From NCBI GenBank assembly GCA_003641695.1, contig QNBL01000015.1, positions 1 through 18,254 of the forward strand: a stretch of DNA of 18,254 nt, in the 5' to 3' direction. The stretch comes from Spirochaetota bacterium (GTDB lineage: Bacteria > Spirochaetota > Spirochaetia > B11-G9). The notes beneath the pieces are model-generated. The model was not told the origin of the DNA, made no database searches, and saw only the letters and a program-made list of their open reading frames with translations. Positions 1 through 7,966 of the stretch are shown here, piece after piece (the stretch's first letter is position 1; the number at the start of each line of letters is the position of its first letter). The position numbers were made by a program, and so were the translations under genes.

Positions 1-456
1 AAGGGGCTTAATGATGCTGTTATCAGCCCTGAGGGTATTTCGACAATCGTTAAACTCAGGCTTATGATTAATAACACTCATCTTGGTGAGTACAGGGCTG
101 ACGGAGTGATCGTTGCTACTCCTACGGGATCCACCGCCTACAGTGTTTCGGCCGGGGGGCCAATTCTGGAGCCGGAGATGGAGGCAATAATTGTCAATCC
201 GATATGTCCGTTCACCCTGTCCAATAGACCTATTGTTATGTCGGGAGATGAGGTGATTTCCATATTTGTTGAAAAGGATCAGCGGGTGGGAGTTATTCTT
301 TCCATAGATGGGCAGGAATCTTTTCCTCTTTATCCGGATGACAGGATAATTATTGAAAAATCGAGGAGTAAGACTTTACTGGTAAGGTCTGATGTTAGAA
401 ACTTTTACGAGATACTGCGGTCAAAACTGAACTGGTCAGGAGGTCCTGATGCTTGA
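1..456 (+). CDS. nadK: NAD kinase, C-terminal part (5' end outside window)
   Basis: This is the catalytic C-terminal part of NAD kinase, which phosphorylates NAD to NADP with ATP or polyphosphate in the cytoplasm. The open frame runs from the first base of the window, so the gene starts upstream and the GGDGT ATP-binding motif is not visible. Visible family signatures are LNDAVI near the left edge and the glycine-rich VATPTGSTAYSVSAGGP block, which forms part of the NAD-binding pocket and is nearly invariant in the family. The C-terminus continues as a beta-rich domain ending in GGPDA. The ATG at 64 is internal, because conserved NadK sequence lies before it. The stop codon overlaps the recN start by 8 bases, suggesting co-transcription. 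Family assignment is secure. Confidence 0.95.
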   Translation, partial: KGLNDAVISPEGISTIVKLRLMINNTHLGEYRADGVIVATPTGSTAYSVSAGGPILEPEMEAIIVNPICPFTLSNRPIVMSGDEVISIFVEKDQRVGVILSIDGQESFPLYPDDRIIIEKSRSKTLLVRSDVRNFYEILRSKLNWSGGPDA

Positions 457-2131
457 GGAATTGACAATAACGAACTATGCCCTGATAGAGTCTCTGACGG
501 TACCGTTTACCGAGGGGCTTAATATTCTCTCCGGTGAAACCGGTGCGGGGAAGTCGATTATTGTTGGAGCCCTGAGTCTGATTCTGGGCGGAAAGGGGGA
601 TCCTTCCCTTATCAGAACCGGCACAGAAGAAGCGGTAGTTACGGCAACTATAAGACTTCCGGAAAACGGAGGAGCCCTTTTGTATCTGCAGGAGAAGGAT
701 ATTGCCGATGATGATGGCTATATCATTATTAGAAGGGTTTTAAAGAGAAGCGGCCGGGGTGCAATTTATGTTCAGTCGGTTCCTATGGCCAGACAGGATC
801 TTGTTGATCTGACTTCGTCTCTTTTTGATATGCATGGTCAGCACTCGCATCAGTCCCTGTTGAATATAGAGCAGCACCGGAAGCTTCTTGACAGTTACGC
901 CGGTATTACTGCAGATGTTGAAGAGCTGAAGACGCTATTTACGGCATTAAGCTCTTTGAAAAAAGAATATGAGGATTTAAAAAAATCAGAAAGGGAAATA
1001 CTGGTTGAACAGGACATGCTGCGGCATGCTTTGAGGGAAATAGACGCCGCAGATTTGAAACCCGGAGAGGAAGAGGATCTTGCACAGGAGAAAAAGCTTC
1101 TTCTTCAGCATGAAAACCTGATGGAGCTTTTTGATGGTATATCCGGCCAGCTTTCTTCGGTAGAAGGCGGAGCTCTTCTGCAGCTGAGAAAAACCCGTGA
1201 AATGCTTGGTAAGCTGAGTGCTCTTACGAAAGAGGCGGAACCTCTGTCAGGAAGACTTGATAATGCTTTTTTTGAGATTGAAGATATCTTTGAAACGTTG
1301 GGTGCCATGAAAGAGGGGATAGATTTTTCTCCTTCAAGACTGGAGGAGTGTGAAGAGAGGCTTCAGACAATCAGGAGGCTTGAGAAAAAGTACGGTGATT
1401 CCATAGAGCAGGTTTGGGAGTATAGGCAGGAGGCTGAGAGAAAACTGCATTTGTATGAGAGCAGAGAGGAAGAGGCGGCCAGACTTGAAGAGAAGATCGC
1501 TTCTTCTGAAAAAAAAGTTTTGGGGAAAGCTGCTGAAATTTCCAAAACACGTAAAATCCAGTCTCAGGAACTTGAGAATGAGATTCTTTCGGGATTAAAG
1601 CATTTGGGGATGGAGAAAGCTTCCTTTCTTGTTAATGTTTCAGGAAAGGAAACTCCTTCAGGGAGGCAGTCCTGCGGTCCTGCAGGGATGGATGTGGTGG
1701 AATTCATGATATCCCCCAATCAGGGGGAACCGGTGAAGCCCCTGAAAAAGATAGCTTCCGGAGGGGAGCTTTCCAGGATAATGCTGAGTATCAAAACAGT
1801 CCTTGCTGATTCCGACAGCATATCCACTCTTGTTTTCGATGAAATAGATAGCGGAATCGGCGGGGAGATAGGTCTCGCTGTCGGGGAATATCTGGCCAGA
1901 TTGGGCAACAGTAAGCAAATTCTTTGTATAACACACCTTGCCTCAATAGCTGTTCGTGCCGATAATCACATAAAAGTGGATAAAGTTGTACAGGGCGGGA
2001 GAACTTTTACGGGAATAAAGGTGATTACCGGTGAAGACAGGGTAACAGAGATAGCAAGGATGCTTTCCGGAGATACAGCTGGTACTGCTTCAATAGAACA
2101 TGCCCGGGAGCTGCTGAAAAAATACAGTTAA
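449..2131 (+). CDS. recN: DNA repair ATPase RecN
   Basis: RecN is an SMC-like ATPase that acts early in recombinational repair of double-strand breaks. The 560-residue length is normal. In order it shows a Walker A motif GETGAGKS (residues 29-36), the RecN-typical MHGQHSHQSLL segment near residues 128-138, a long Glu/Lys/Leu-rich coiled coil from about 150 to 370, the ABC signature SGGELS (437-442), and Walker B VFDEID with D464 and E465 followed by SGIGGE. A terminal ABC half with THLASIA completes the head. The ATG start is supported by AGGAGG at 438-443, five bases upstream. It overlaps nadK by 8 bases, and the nadK-recN adjacency is common in bacteria. No SOS box was evident, and control probably lies upstream of the window. 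Confidence 0.97.
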   Translation: MLEELTITNYALIESLTVPFTEGLNILSGETGAGKSIIVGALSLILGGKGDPSLIRTGTEEAVVTATIRLPENGGALLYLQEKDIADDDGYIIIRRVLKRSGRGAIYVQSVPMARQDLVDLTSSLFDMHGQHSHQSLLNIEQHRKLLDSYAGITADVEELKTLFTALSSLKKEYEDLKKSEREILVEQDMLRHALREIDAADLKPGEEEDLAQEKKLLLQHENLMELFDGISGQLSSVEGGALLQLRKTREMLGKLSALTKEAEPLSGRLDNAFFEIEDIFETLGAMKEGIDFSPSRLEECEERLQTIRRLEKKYGDSIEQVWEYRQEAERKLHLYESREEEAARLEEKIASSEKKVLGKAAEISKTRKIQSQELENEILSGLKHLGMEKASFLVNVSGKETPSGRQSCGPAGMDVVEFMISPNQGEPVKPLKKIASGGELSRIMLSIKTVLADSDSISTLVFDEIDSGIGGEIGLAVGEYLARLGNSKQILCITHLASIAVRADNHIKVDKVVQGGRTFTGIKVITGEDRVTEIARMLSGDTAGTASIEHARELLKKYS

Positions 2132-2155
2132 CCGGTATACAAACGGGAGAGAGTA

Positions 2156-2971
2156 TTGGGAAAGATAAGCAGTGCAGCGAAAAAGGTTTATTCGGAGAGG
2201 ATCAAGGAATACAAGGCCGTAATTGATTCCATTGTCGCAAATGAGAAGCGAGTCCTTCTTGATATAAAGAAGAATCCTGAAGGAGCCGGATATCTCAATG
2301 TTGCCCTTGCTGATGATACTCTCAATATAGTTTCCTACTATATTCTCATGAACAAGGTTTCTACTGAACTTCTTGGATTAAAGAATGAAGAACTTCTCAA
2401 CAAAGCGAGAAAAGCCTGTTACAAGTCCATTATTTATCTTGAGAAGGTCGTCTCGGATACCATTGATCTTCCTTATTCTGAATATGAAGAGAAGCTGGAA
2501 AAGATTGTCGATTTTTCCGATGAAGGAAGATGGACGCTCATTCAGAAACTCGGGTTCTCAATCGATTCGGTTAAAAACGGATATGGTGAAAATACTAAAT
2601 GGAAATGGGCTTTTGTGGAGCTTGAGGGAAGATACGGTACAATCGCGAAAAATATTTTGAATTTAAAAAAGGTTCTCGCGGGTATGGACCCCCGGGTGGA
2701 GGGATACGAAATCAGAACCATGCATATCCGTCTTGTTAAGAGCCTTCTCCAGCAGGCAGCAGACCGGTATCGGGAGAAATATGAACTCTCAACAAACCGG
2801 CTTGATGACTTTAAACTTGCCATAAAGTATTTATCTGCCTTACGCAGAATCCATTTGGTAATGGGAGAGACCAACGAGAGCGAAGTTATTAAAAAGAAGA
2901 TTGATATCTGGAAATCCAAGATGGAAAGCGACCAGAAACGCAAAGAATCTGCAGCCAAGAGACGGCGATAG
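2156..2971 (+). CDS. Unrecognised helical, basic 271-aa protein in recN operon
   Basis: I do not recognise this family. The start is TTG, with GGGAGA at 2145-2150 five bases upstream, and no in-frame ATG occurs until well inside the protein. Residues 1-60 look like long amphipathic helices rich in Lys and Glu. A helical middle follows, with aromatic patches such as GRWTLIQKLGFS and KWKWAFVELEG. The C-terminus is strongly basic, ending KRRR, which could suggest nucleic-acid or membrane-surface contact, but that is speculation. There is no signal peptide, membrane span or enzyme motif, so it is probably cytoplasmic. It begins 24 bases after recN and is followed after 16 bases by the propeller gene, so it is likely co-transcribed. 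A TPR-like helical repeat is possible but not demonstrable by eye. Confidence 0.8.
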   Translation: MGKISSAAKKVYSERIKEYKAVIDSIVANEKRVLLDIKKNPEGAGYLNVALADDTLNIVSYYILMNKVSTELLGLKNEELLNKARKACYKSIIYLEKVVSDTIDLPYSEYEEKLEKIVDFSDEGRWTLIQKLGFSIDSVKNGYGENTKWKWAFVELEGRYGTIAKNILNLKKVLAGMDPRVEGYEIRTMHIRLVKSLLQQAADRYREKYELSTNRLDDFKLAIKYLSALRRIHLVMGETNESEVIKKKIDIWKSKMESDQKRKESAAKRRR

Positions 2972-2987
2972 AAAGGAACTATGCAGC

Positions 2988-4031
2988 ATGAGTATGTACA
3001 AACTATCTTTTCTTTTAATTCTGGCCTATATAGTGCTTCTAGGAAGACCTCTTGAGCGGGAGTACTCCCTGGAACCCGGCTGGGTTTCCGATCTGAGGGG
3101 GGAAGGAGCAGTTTCTACTTCCGAGCCGGATGGAGTCCCTTTCAGGTTTTCAGGTCATTTCGGATATTTTTCCCCACAGAAGGCTGTTATATTTCATGAC
3201 AACATTCTCTATGGTACCGCTTTGGATAGACAGGGCTTTATTAATTATTCCAGCATAAATTCCGCCTTAGTGCTGCAATCTCCTGAAGGAATGGTATCGG
3301 GACGACTGGAAGTAACCGGGTATCCCTACTTTACCAGCGGGAGAAGATTTATTCTGAACAGCGACGGTACTGCTTTGTCTGAGATGAATCAGGAAGGGGC
3401 AATCCTGTGGACCTTTAGATTCAGTTCAATGATAACTGATGTTTCAGCGTCCCGCACTTCGGTGGCGGTAGGAACCTTGAATAGCGGAATCAGGATGCTG
3501 GATACATCGGGTACAGAGATCTTTTCCTATAAACCGGATTTTGGCAAAATAAATACGGTATACGGAACTGCCCTGAACAGCGATGATTCCAGTATCCTTG
3601 TTATCAGCGGCTTGGAGCCGCAAAAACTTCTGCTGTTTTCAAAAAAAAGTTCAGGATATCGGATTGTGTACTCGAGGAATCTTGAAAATGAGTACCGGTT
3701 TCAAAGACAGTGTGGATTTTCGTCTGACGGTAGTTTCGCGTATTTTGATAACGGCAGTTATCTTTCTGTTTTGAATACTGTCCGGAGGCAGATTAAGGAA
3801 TTCCCTGTAGGAGGAACGCTTCAGCATGCAGTTATACCTGGTTTGCATGATCTTGTCTTTACCTCTGCAAGGATTGGTGATGTGATTAGTTTTTCGGGAT
3901 TTGGTTTTAATGGGGAACGGATATTCAATTATACATCCCGCGGCAGGGATTCTTTTTTAACCAGGGATACATCGGGAATTTATTCCGGTGCCGGGGAGTA
4001 TCTTTTTAAACTGGATATGGTGAAAAGGTAA
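2988..4031 (+). CDS. Exported beta-propeller-like protein, function unknown
   Basis: A 347-residue protein starting at ATG 2988, with AAGGA at 2973-2977 ten bases upstream; a second ATG lies at 2994. The frame is open back to 2901, but that would overlap the previous gene and bury the signal sequence, so I reject the longer form. The N-terminus MSMYKLSFLLILAYIVLLG is a hydrophobic export signal or membrane anchor without an obvious lipobox. The mature part is rich in short beta strands and recurrent blade-like units such as FILNSDGTALSEMNQEG, ILWTF, VAVGTLNSGIRMLDTSG and FSSDGSFAYFDNGSYLSV. These resemble WD40/PQQ-type propellers with about five to seven blades. It is probably periplasmic. 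It ends 2 bases before the M23-like gene, suggesting a working pair. Confidence 0.78.
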   Translation: MSMYKLSFLLILAYIVLLGRPLEREYSLEPGWVSDLRGEGAVSTSEPDGVPFRFSGHFGYFSPQKAVIFHDNILYGTALDRQGFINYSSINSALVLQSPEGMVSGRLEVTGYPYFTSGRRFILNSDGTALSEMNQEGAILWTFRFSSMITDVSASRTSVAVGTLNSGIRMLDTSGTEIFSYKPDFGKINTVYGTALNSDDSSILVISGLEPQKLLLFSKKSSGYRIVYSRNLENEYRFQRQCGFSSDGSFAYFDNGSYLSVLNTVRRQIKEFPVGGTLQHAVIPGLHDLVFTSARIGDVISFSGFGFNGERIFNYTSRGRDSFLTRDTSGIYSGAGEYLFKLDMVKR

Positions 4032-4033
4032 GC

Positions 4034-4906
4034 ATGAAAAAAATACTTTTTATTGTTATGCTCGTAATTCCGGTGTTCTTTGGGTATGCTTTTCAATGGC
4101 CGGTATCGGATCCTGTGCTTGTAACATCCTTTGGAGAGAGCAAGTTCGGTAATTTTTCAAAGGGAATAGAGCTTCAAAGCGGATCGGATGATGTATTCCC
4201 AATAGATACGGGAGAGGTTGTGTTTTACCGATCCGGGGACTCCGGAGGGGGAATGCCTTCTCCTTTGGGAAACTTTGCTGTAGTTCAGCATGAAAGGGGA
4301 ATATATTCCATCTATGCCCATCTTGATAAAGTGTATGTCCCGAACTACCTGTTTACTGCAAAAGACAAAATAGGCACCATTGGAACAACGGGTCTTTGTG
4401 AGGGAAAATCTCTTTTTCTGATTCTCCTGGACGGAGAATTTAAACAATACATAAATCCGCTCCTTTCCCTCCCCCCTCTGCTTGATCTTAAAAAGCCCCG
4501 TATTGGTCATATATACTTTGTTGGTGAAAATACAGGGGATACTAAAAAAATAGAGGTAAAGGAAGGCTTGGTTCTTAAGGGTGGGGTTTACAGTATCCAG
4601 GTAGAGATTAAGGATTTTAACGATAATGCAGGAAACTACGATCCGACTGCACCTTTCAGTATATCGTTGTACCTCAACGGGGAGAACAGAAAGAACATAA
4701 AGTTTGAATCCCTCAAACTTGAGGATGGAAACATGGTTTTGCAGAATTCCGGGGATAGTACTTATCCTAAGCTCTATGCTTCTCCGTGGGTTTACAAGAT
4801 TGGAACTTTCGACCTTTCTCCCGGAGATACCAGGATTGAACTTGCGGTTAAGGATTTTGAGGGTAATGAGTCTTCACAGATTATAAAAATTACCGTATTG
4901 GAGTAG
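4034..4906 (+). CDS. Secreted M23/LytM-fold protein, zinc site apparently lost
   Basis: Residues 1-20 form a signal peptide (MKKILFIVMLVIPVFFGYAF). Residues 22-145 follow the LytM/peptidase M23 outline: the DTGEVVFY strand, YSIYAHL around H96, and GTIGTTGLCEGKSLFLILLDGE. The ligand-bearing motifs are changed. The family HxGIDI motif reads SKGIEL (42-47), so the zinc His and Asp are Ser42 and Glu46. The HLH triad reads SLF (126-128). Only the YAH histidine (H96) remains. By analogy with EnvC/NlpD-type LytM proteins it probably binds or regulates rather than cuts peptidoglycan. Residues 160-290 look like an Ig-like beta domain, with internally similar EIKDFNDNAG and AVKDFEGNES. It lies 2 bases after the propeller gene. 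The fold call is good; loss of activity is inference. Confidence 0.85.
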   Translation: MKKILFIVMLVIPVFFGYAFQWPVSDPVLVTSFGESKFGNFSKGIELQSGSDDVFPIDTGEVVFYRSGDSGGGMPSPLGNFAVVQHERGIYSIYAHLDKVYVPNYLFTAKDKIGTIGTTGLCEGKSLFLILLDGEFKQYINPLLSLPPLLDLKKPRIGHIYFVGENTGDTKKIEVKEGLVLKGGVYSIQVEIKDFNDNAGNYDPTAPFSISLYLNGENRKNIKFESLKLEDGNMVLQNSGDSTYPKLYASPWVYKIGTFDLSPGDTRIELAVKDFEGNESSQIIKITVLE

Positions 4907-4912
4907 CATGGA

Positions 4913-5761
4913 ATGAAGACATTTTCCAAGGCTCCTTCTGAAAAAACCGTTACGTATTCTCCCTGTCCTGTATGCGGAAGCAGTAAACGGAAACTAAAGT
5001 GGGATTTGGGAAACTTTGCCTTCTATAGATGCCTCAGATGTTCACTTTTATACCAGTATCCCAGACCGGATCAGAGGGAACTAACCGGCAGATATGATAA
5101 CGAATATTTCCACTATGAGATAAAAAATGAAGAAAAGTTTCTGTCCCTTATGCTGAAAAGCCTGGAGGATATTGATTTAAGGGACAGAGCAGCAGAAATC
5201 CGCTCTGTTTTTCCCTCTTTTTTGGATGTCGGCTGTGCAACAGGAGTGCTTCTCGAGAATATGCGTAATGAGGGGTGGGAAGTAAAGGGAGTAGAGATCT
5301 GTAAAGAATCTGCTGATTATGGCAGATCCAAACGGGGAATAGATATAATCAATACCCCCTTTGAGGAGGCATCTTTTGCCCCTGCATCTTTTTCTGTGAT
5401 CCATTCATCCCATTTTGTTGAGCATATAATCGATCCCGTACTATTTTTTAACGAGGCCTACAGGGTTTTACGGCCCGGTGGATTCCTTATTACTACAACT
5501 CCCAACGCTGCCGGTTTCCAGCCGCTTGTGTACGGACGACGGTGGCGTTCGGCTATTGCTGATCATATGAATCTGTTCTCCCTAAAGGTTTTGGGGAATA
5601 TTTTAAAAGATTCCGGATTTAAGGTAATCACCTGGAAAACATGGGGGGGGCTCCCCGCCGGAGAAGCTCCCGCTTGTATAAAAAGGCCGGTTGACCGGTT
5701 CTGTAAAGCTATGGGGATCGGCGATGTCATGGTGATCCTTGCTCAAAAAACCTCCGTCTGA
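4913..5761 (+). CDS. Zinc-ribbon class I SAM-dependent methyltransferase
   Basis: A 282-residue soluble methyltransferase. The N-terminus carries a four-cysteine zinc ribbon, CPVCG (C18, C21) and CLRC (C40, C43). The Rossmann domain follows, with motif I DVGCATG (105-111), the acidic end of strand 2 in VKGVEI (125-129), HSSHFVEHI (164-172) and VLRPGGFLITTTPN (185-198). This architecture is common in methyltransferases found with sugar, lipid or surface-polymer genes, but the substrate cannot be read from the sequence. The start ATG has GGAG at 4900-4903 nine bases upstream and lies 6 bases after the M23-like gene. A G8 tract at 5643-5650 encodes W244-G246. The stop is one base from the end of the convergent GH57 gene. 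Confidence 0.9.
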   Translation: MKTFSKAPSEKTVTYSPCPVCGSSKRKLKWDLGNFAFYRCLRCSLLYQYPRPDQRELTGRYDNEYFHYEIKNEEKFLSLMLKSLEDIDLRDRAAEIRSVFPSFLDVGCATGVLLENMRNEGWEVKGVEICKESADYGRSKRGIDIINTPFEEASFAPASFSVIHSSHFVEHIIDPVLFFNEAYRVLRPGGFLITTTPNAAGFQPLVYGRRWRSAIADHMNLFSLKVLGNILKDSGFKVITWKTWGGLPAGEAPACIKRPVDRFCKAMGIGDVMVILAQKTSV

Positions 5762-5762
5762 T

Positions 5763-7883
5763 TCAGCTTTCGGTATATATCCCCATTATTGAACAGAGTT
5801 CCATTGTCTGCCGGTAAAAGGGTCCTGTAGTGATCCCTTTTTTCTTTATGTTTTTAAGGTTTTCCATGAGAATATTCTGGGGGATAGTCCTGTCAAAATC
5901 GATAGTATAGTGGTTTGACAACCTGATCATCTCCCTAATATCAGCATATACAGAATCGGGGATTGCAGCTTCTCTGTTCTCCAGGTTTTCTTTCAGCAGT
6001 GTTGAAATAAGCGTAATGGTATCACCGTTTATGTATTTCGGTACAGGAACAGCAAGGAAACTGCAGAGCTTGAAGACAAAAACAATCTCTAACGGGGTGT
6101 ATGTGCTGATTCTGGATTCTATGCAATCGAAAAGGGCATTCCTGATTTCAAAGGGAATATCTGTTAATTTTTTTAGTACAATACCGTGGGATTTGATTTT
6201 TAAATCAGGATCTTCCGTTCCAATGACCGGCAGGGATATGTCAAAGGTGAATACTTCGGTAGTTTTTGTATTTTTAACCGTTGCCGAAAATACACTGCCG
6301 TTATTCTTCAGGCCTTCAAGCTTGAAAATCCCGTATTTGCCAACCTTTTTATCCTGGTTGGTGCAAAAGTAAAGAGCTGCTTCAAACCCTTCGGGAAGCT
6401 TTGATTCTATGGATTTAAAAAGTTCTTTTCCAGTCTTTTTTTCGGGCACATTGCTTTCTGCTTTGCCGAGGATATCCAGAAATGAGTGTTTGACATGCTT
6501 CGGGAGTATGTTTTTGTAAAGCCTCAATGCTTCACTGCTGTAACGCATATCCTGCAGGGGTTCAAGACCTGATATATCGGCAAAAAACCATCCACAGGAG
6601 GTAAACATGTAGAGTCTGTTTACCTGCCCTTCGAGAAGGGACAGGGCTTTTACGGTTCCCTCATCTGATGGTTCAATAAGTATTTCCCGTGCGTAATCTT
6701 CAGGTTCTATTGTGCCATTGAGGACTCTCTCATAACCAAACAGGGTTTTTTGAGGCGGTATCCTGGCGATTTTTCCCATTTCAGTCTCGAATGCTTTCAG
6801 CAATTCTCTGCTGAGGTAGTTGAAAGCATCCCTTAGTGGAGTGCGCCATCGCTGATTCCATCCCGGTTTACCCCCGGTTGTGCACCCGCAGTCCTTGTAC
6901 CATCTGGATACTCCATGAAAACAGCTCCAGGAAGTGCCTTTGTTGCCTTCTCCCCCTTTGAGGCGTACCTCTAATACAGGAGGATGTTCCTCCAAATAGT
7001 ATCCATAGTTGGTAAACTTCAGTTTACCCCCCCCTTCCACCCGTCTGGATAAGGCTGCCAGGCACATATCACCATAGGGTTCATGGTGACCGTATATCTC
7101 ACCGTCAGAAGCGGTATGGATAAGTGATCCGGGATTTTCCTCTGCCAGTTTCGTCAGCGTTTGGTAAAGGGTGTCTGCATTTCGGAGAAAATGGTTGAAA
7201 CTTATCCCTTCTGAAAGGAATTTATTGTAAAAAAATACTGTTATCGACCCTTTTTTGCCATGCAGGAGGTAAGGTTTGCCGGAAATGTCGGTCCCGGGTT
7301 TCACTTTGTGCCATTTTTTGTTTTCAGGAGACTGTATACTATCAGCCTGCTGCGGGGATAAAATAATAAACTTTATTCGGTATTCGATTAAAATGTCTAC
7401 AACATCCATGTTAACTGCAGCTTCAGGAAGCCAGAATCCCTCGGGGTTTCTGCCGAAATGGTGTTTAAAGTTCTGGATACCCCAAAAAATTTCTAATTCT
7501 GCATCTTTTTTTGAGTCCAGGGGCAGAATAGTGTGGTTGAAACCCTGAGCAAGTGCATTACCGTGTCCGTTGTTTTCTTCTATGCTTTTCCGGTCAGCTT
7601 CAAGAATCCTTTCATATACATTAGGAGCATACTCCTGCAGCCAGTCAATAAGAGTCGGTCCTATATTAAATGAAATAAATTCATAATTATTTATTATATC
7701 AGTAATTAGACCATTTTTATCCAGAATCCTCGATGCGGAGTTGGCTCCATAGCACTCTTTTGCAATTCGGGCGTTCCAGTCGTGGTAAGGCGATGCAGAA
7801 CGCTGAAGAGGAATTAACCCTGTGGAAGGGATTTCTCTGGGAGGCTGATAAAAATGTCCATGCAGAATCAAATAATTTAACAT
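5763..7883 (-). CDS. GH57 glycoside hydrolase with DUF3536-type C-terminus
   Basis: A 706-residue member of glycoside hydrolase family 57, retaining enzymes that act on alpha-glucans (amylase, amylopullulanase, glucanotransferase types). The N-terminus LILHGHFYQPPRE (5-17) is the first family motif. GFWLPEAAV holds the expected nucleophile Glu154, and TASDGEIYGHHEPYGD holds the expected acid Asp260. The C-terminal half (about 320-700) fits DUF3536 and is cysteine-containing. No signal peptide is seen, so it is likely cytoplasmic and works on stored glucan; exact specificity is unknown. The frame is open to a GTG at 7946, but that adds 21 residues with no ribosome-binding site, whereas ATG 7883 places the protein start just before the conserved motif. 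Residues 284-286 are encoded by a G8 run (C8 at 7027-7034 on plus). It is divergent from the DUF4912 gene. Confidence 0.93.
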   Translation of the reverse strand: MLNYLILHGHFYQPPREIPSTGLIPLQRSASPYHDWNARIAKECYGANSASRILDKNGLITDIINNYEFISFNIGPTLIDWLQEYAPNVYERILEADRKSIEENNGHGNALAQGFNHTILPLDSKKDAELEIFWGIQNFKHHFGRNPEGFWLPEAAVNMDVVDILIEYRIKFIILSPQQADSIQSPENKKWHKVKPGTDISGKPYLLHGKKGSITVFFYNKFLSEGISFNHFLRNADTLYQTLTKLAEENPGSLIHTASDGEIYGHHEPYGDMCLAALSRRVEGGGKLKFTNYGYYLEEHPPVLEVRLKGGEGNKGTSWSCFHGVSRWYKDCGCTTGGKPGWNQRWRTPLRDAFNYLSRELLKAFETEMGKIARIPPQKTLFGYERVLNGTIEPEDYAREILIEPSDEGTVKALSLLEGQVNRLYMFTSCGWFFADISGLEPLQDMRYSSEALRLYKNILPKHVKHSFLDILGKAESNVPEKKTGKELFKSIESKLPEGFEAALYFCTNQDKKVGKYGIFKLEGLKNNGSVFSATVKNTKTTEVFTFDISLPVIGTEDPDLKIKSHGIVLKKLTDIPFEIRNALFDCIESRISTYTPLEIVFVFKLCSFLAVPVPKYINGDTITLISTLLKENLENREAAIPDSVYADIREMIRLSNHYTIDFDRTIPQNILMENLKNIKKKGITTGPFYRQTMELCSIMGIYTES

Positions 7884-7937
7884 GCTTCTGAGTCTACCTA
7901 TTCTTGCCAAAATGTAAATAGAAGGTTTTTGACAGGG

Positions 7938-7966
7938 TTGACACACTGATTTGATTTAAGTAAGGA
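7938..7966 (+). promoter_or_regulatory. Possible promoter for the DUF4912-branching enzyme pair
   Basis: TTGACA at 7938-7943 is a perfect -35 hexamer. TAAGGA at 7961-7966, 17 bases later, is only a weak -10. A second TTGACA lies at 7929-7934 in direct repeat, and GTCAAC at 7971-7976 is an inverted partial copy. The site sits 28 bases before the DUF4912 start. It is the only non-coding space available to drive the plus-strand pair. No convincing promoter for the minus-strand GH57 gene could be picked out in the same gap. Confidence 0.4.

Noticed and set aside
1507..1520. A8 tract in recN as a slippage site
   Set aside because: It encodes ordinary Glu-Lys-Lys codons in the coiled coil, and A8 runs are expected in Lys-rich genes; a similar A8 lies in the propeller gene.
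2542..2958. 138-aa open frame antisense to the 271-aa gene
   Set aside because: The plus-strand gene has a start site, operon spacing and coherent composition; the antisense frame has none of these.
2901..2987. 29-residue N-terminal extension of the propeller gene
   Set aside because: It would overlap the previous gene and push the hydrophobic export signal away from the N-terminus; ATG 2988 has a reasonable AAGGA.
5683..5702. CCGG-TTGA-CCGG hairpin near the methyltransferase end as a terminator
   Set aside because: The stem has only four strong pairs, no U-tract follows, and it lies about 60 bases before the stop.
7884..7946. 21-residue N-terminal extension of the GH57 gene from GTG 7946, including a CxxC-like pair
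   Set aside because: There is no Shine-Dalgarno, it precedes the family N-terminal motif, and it overlaps the likely regulatory TTGACA repeats.
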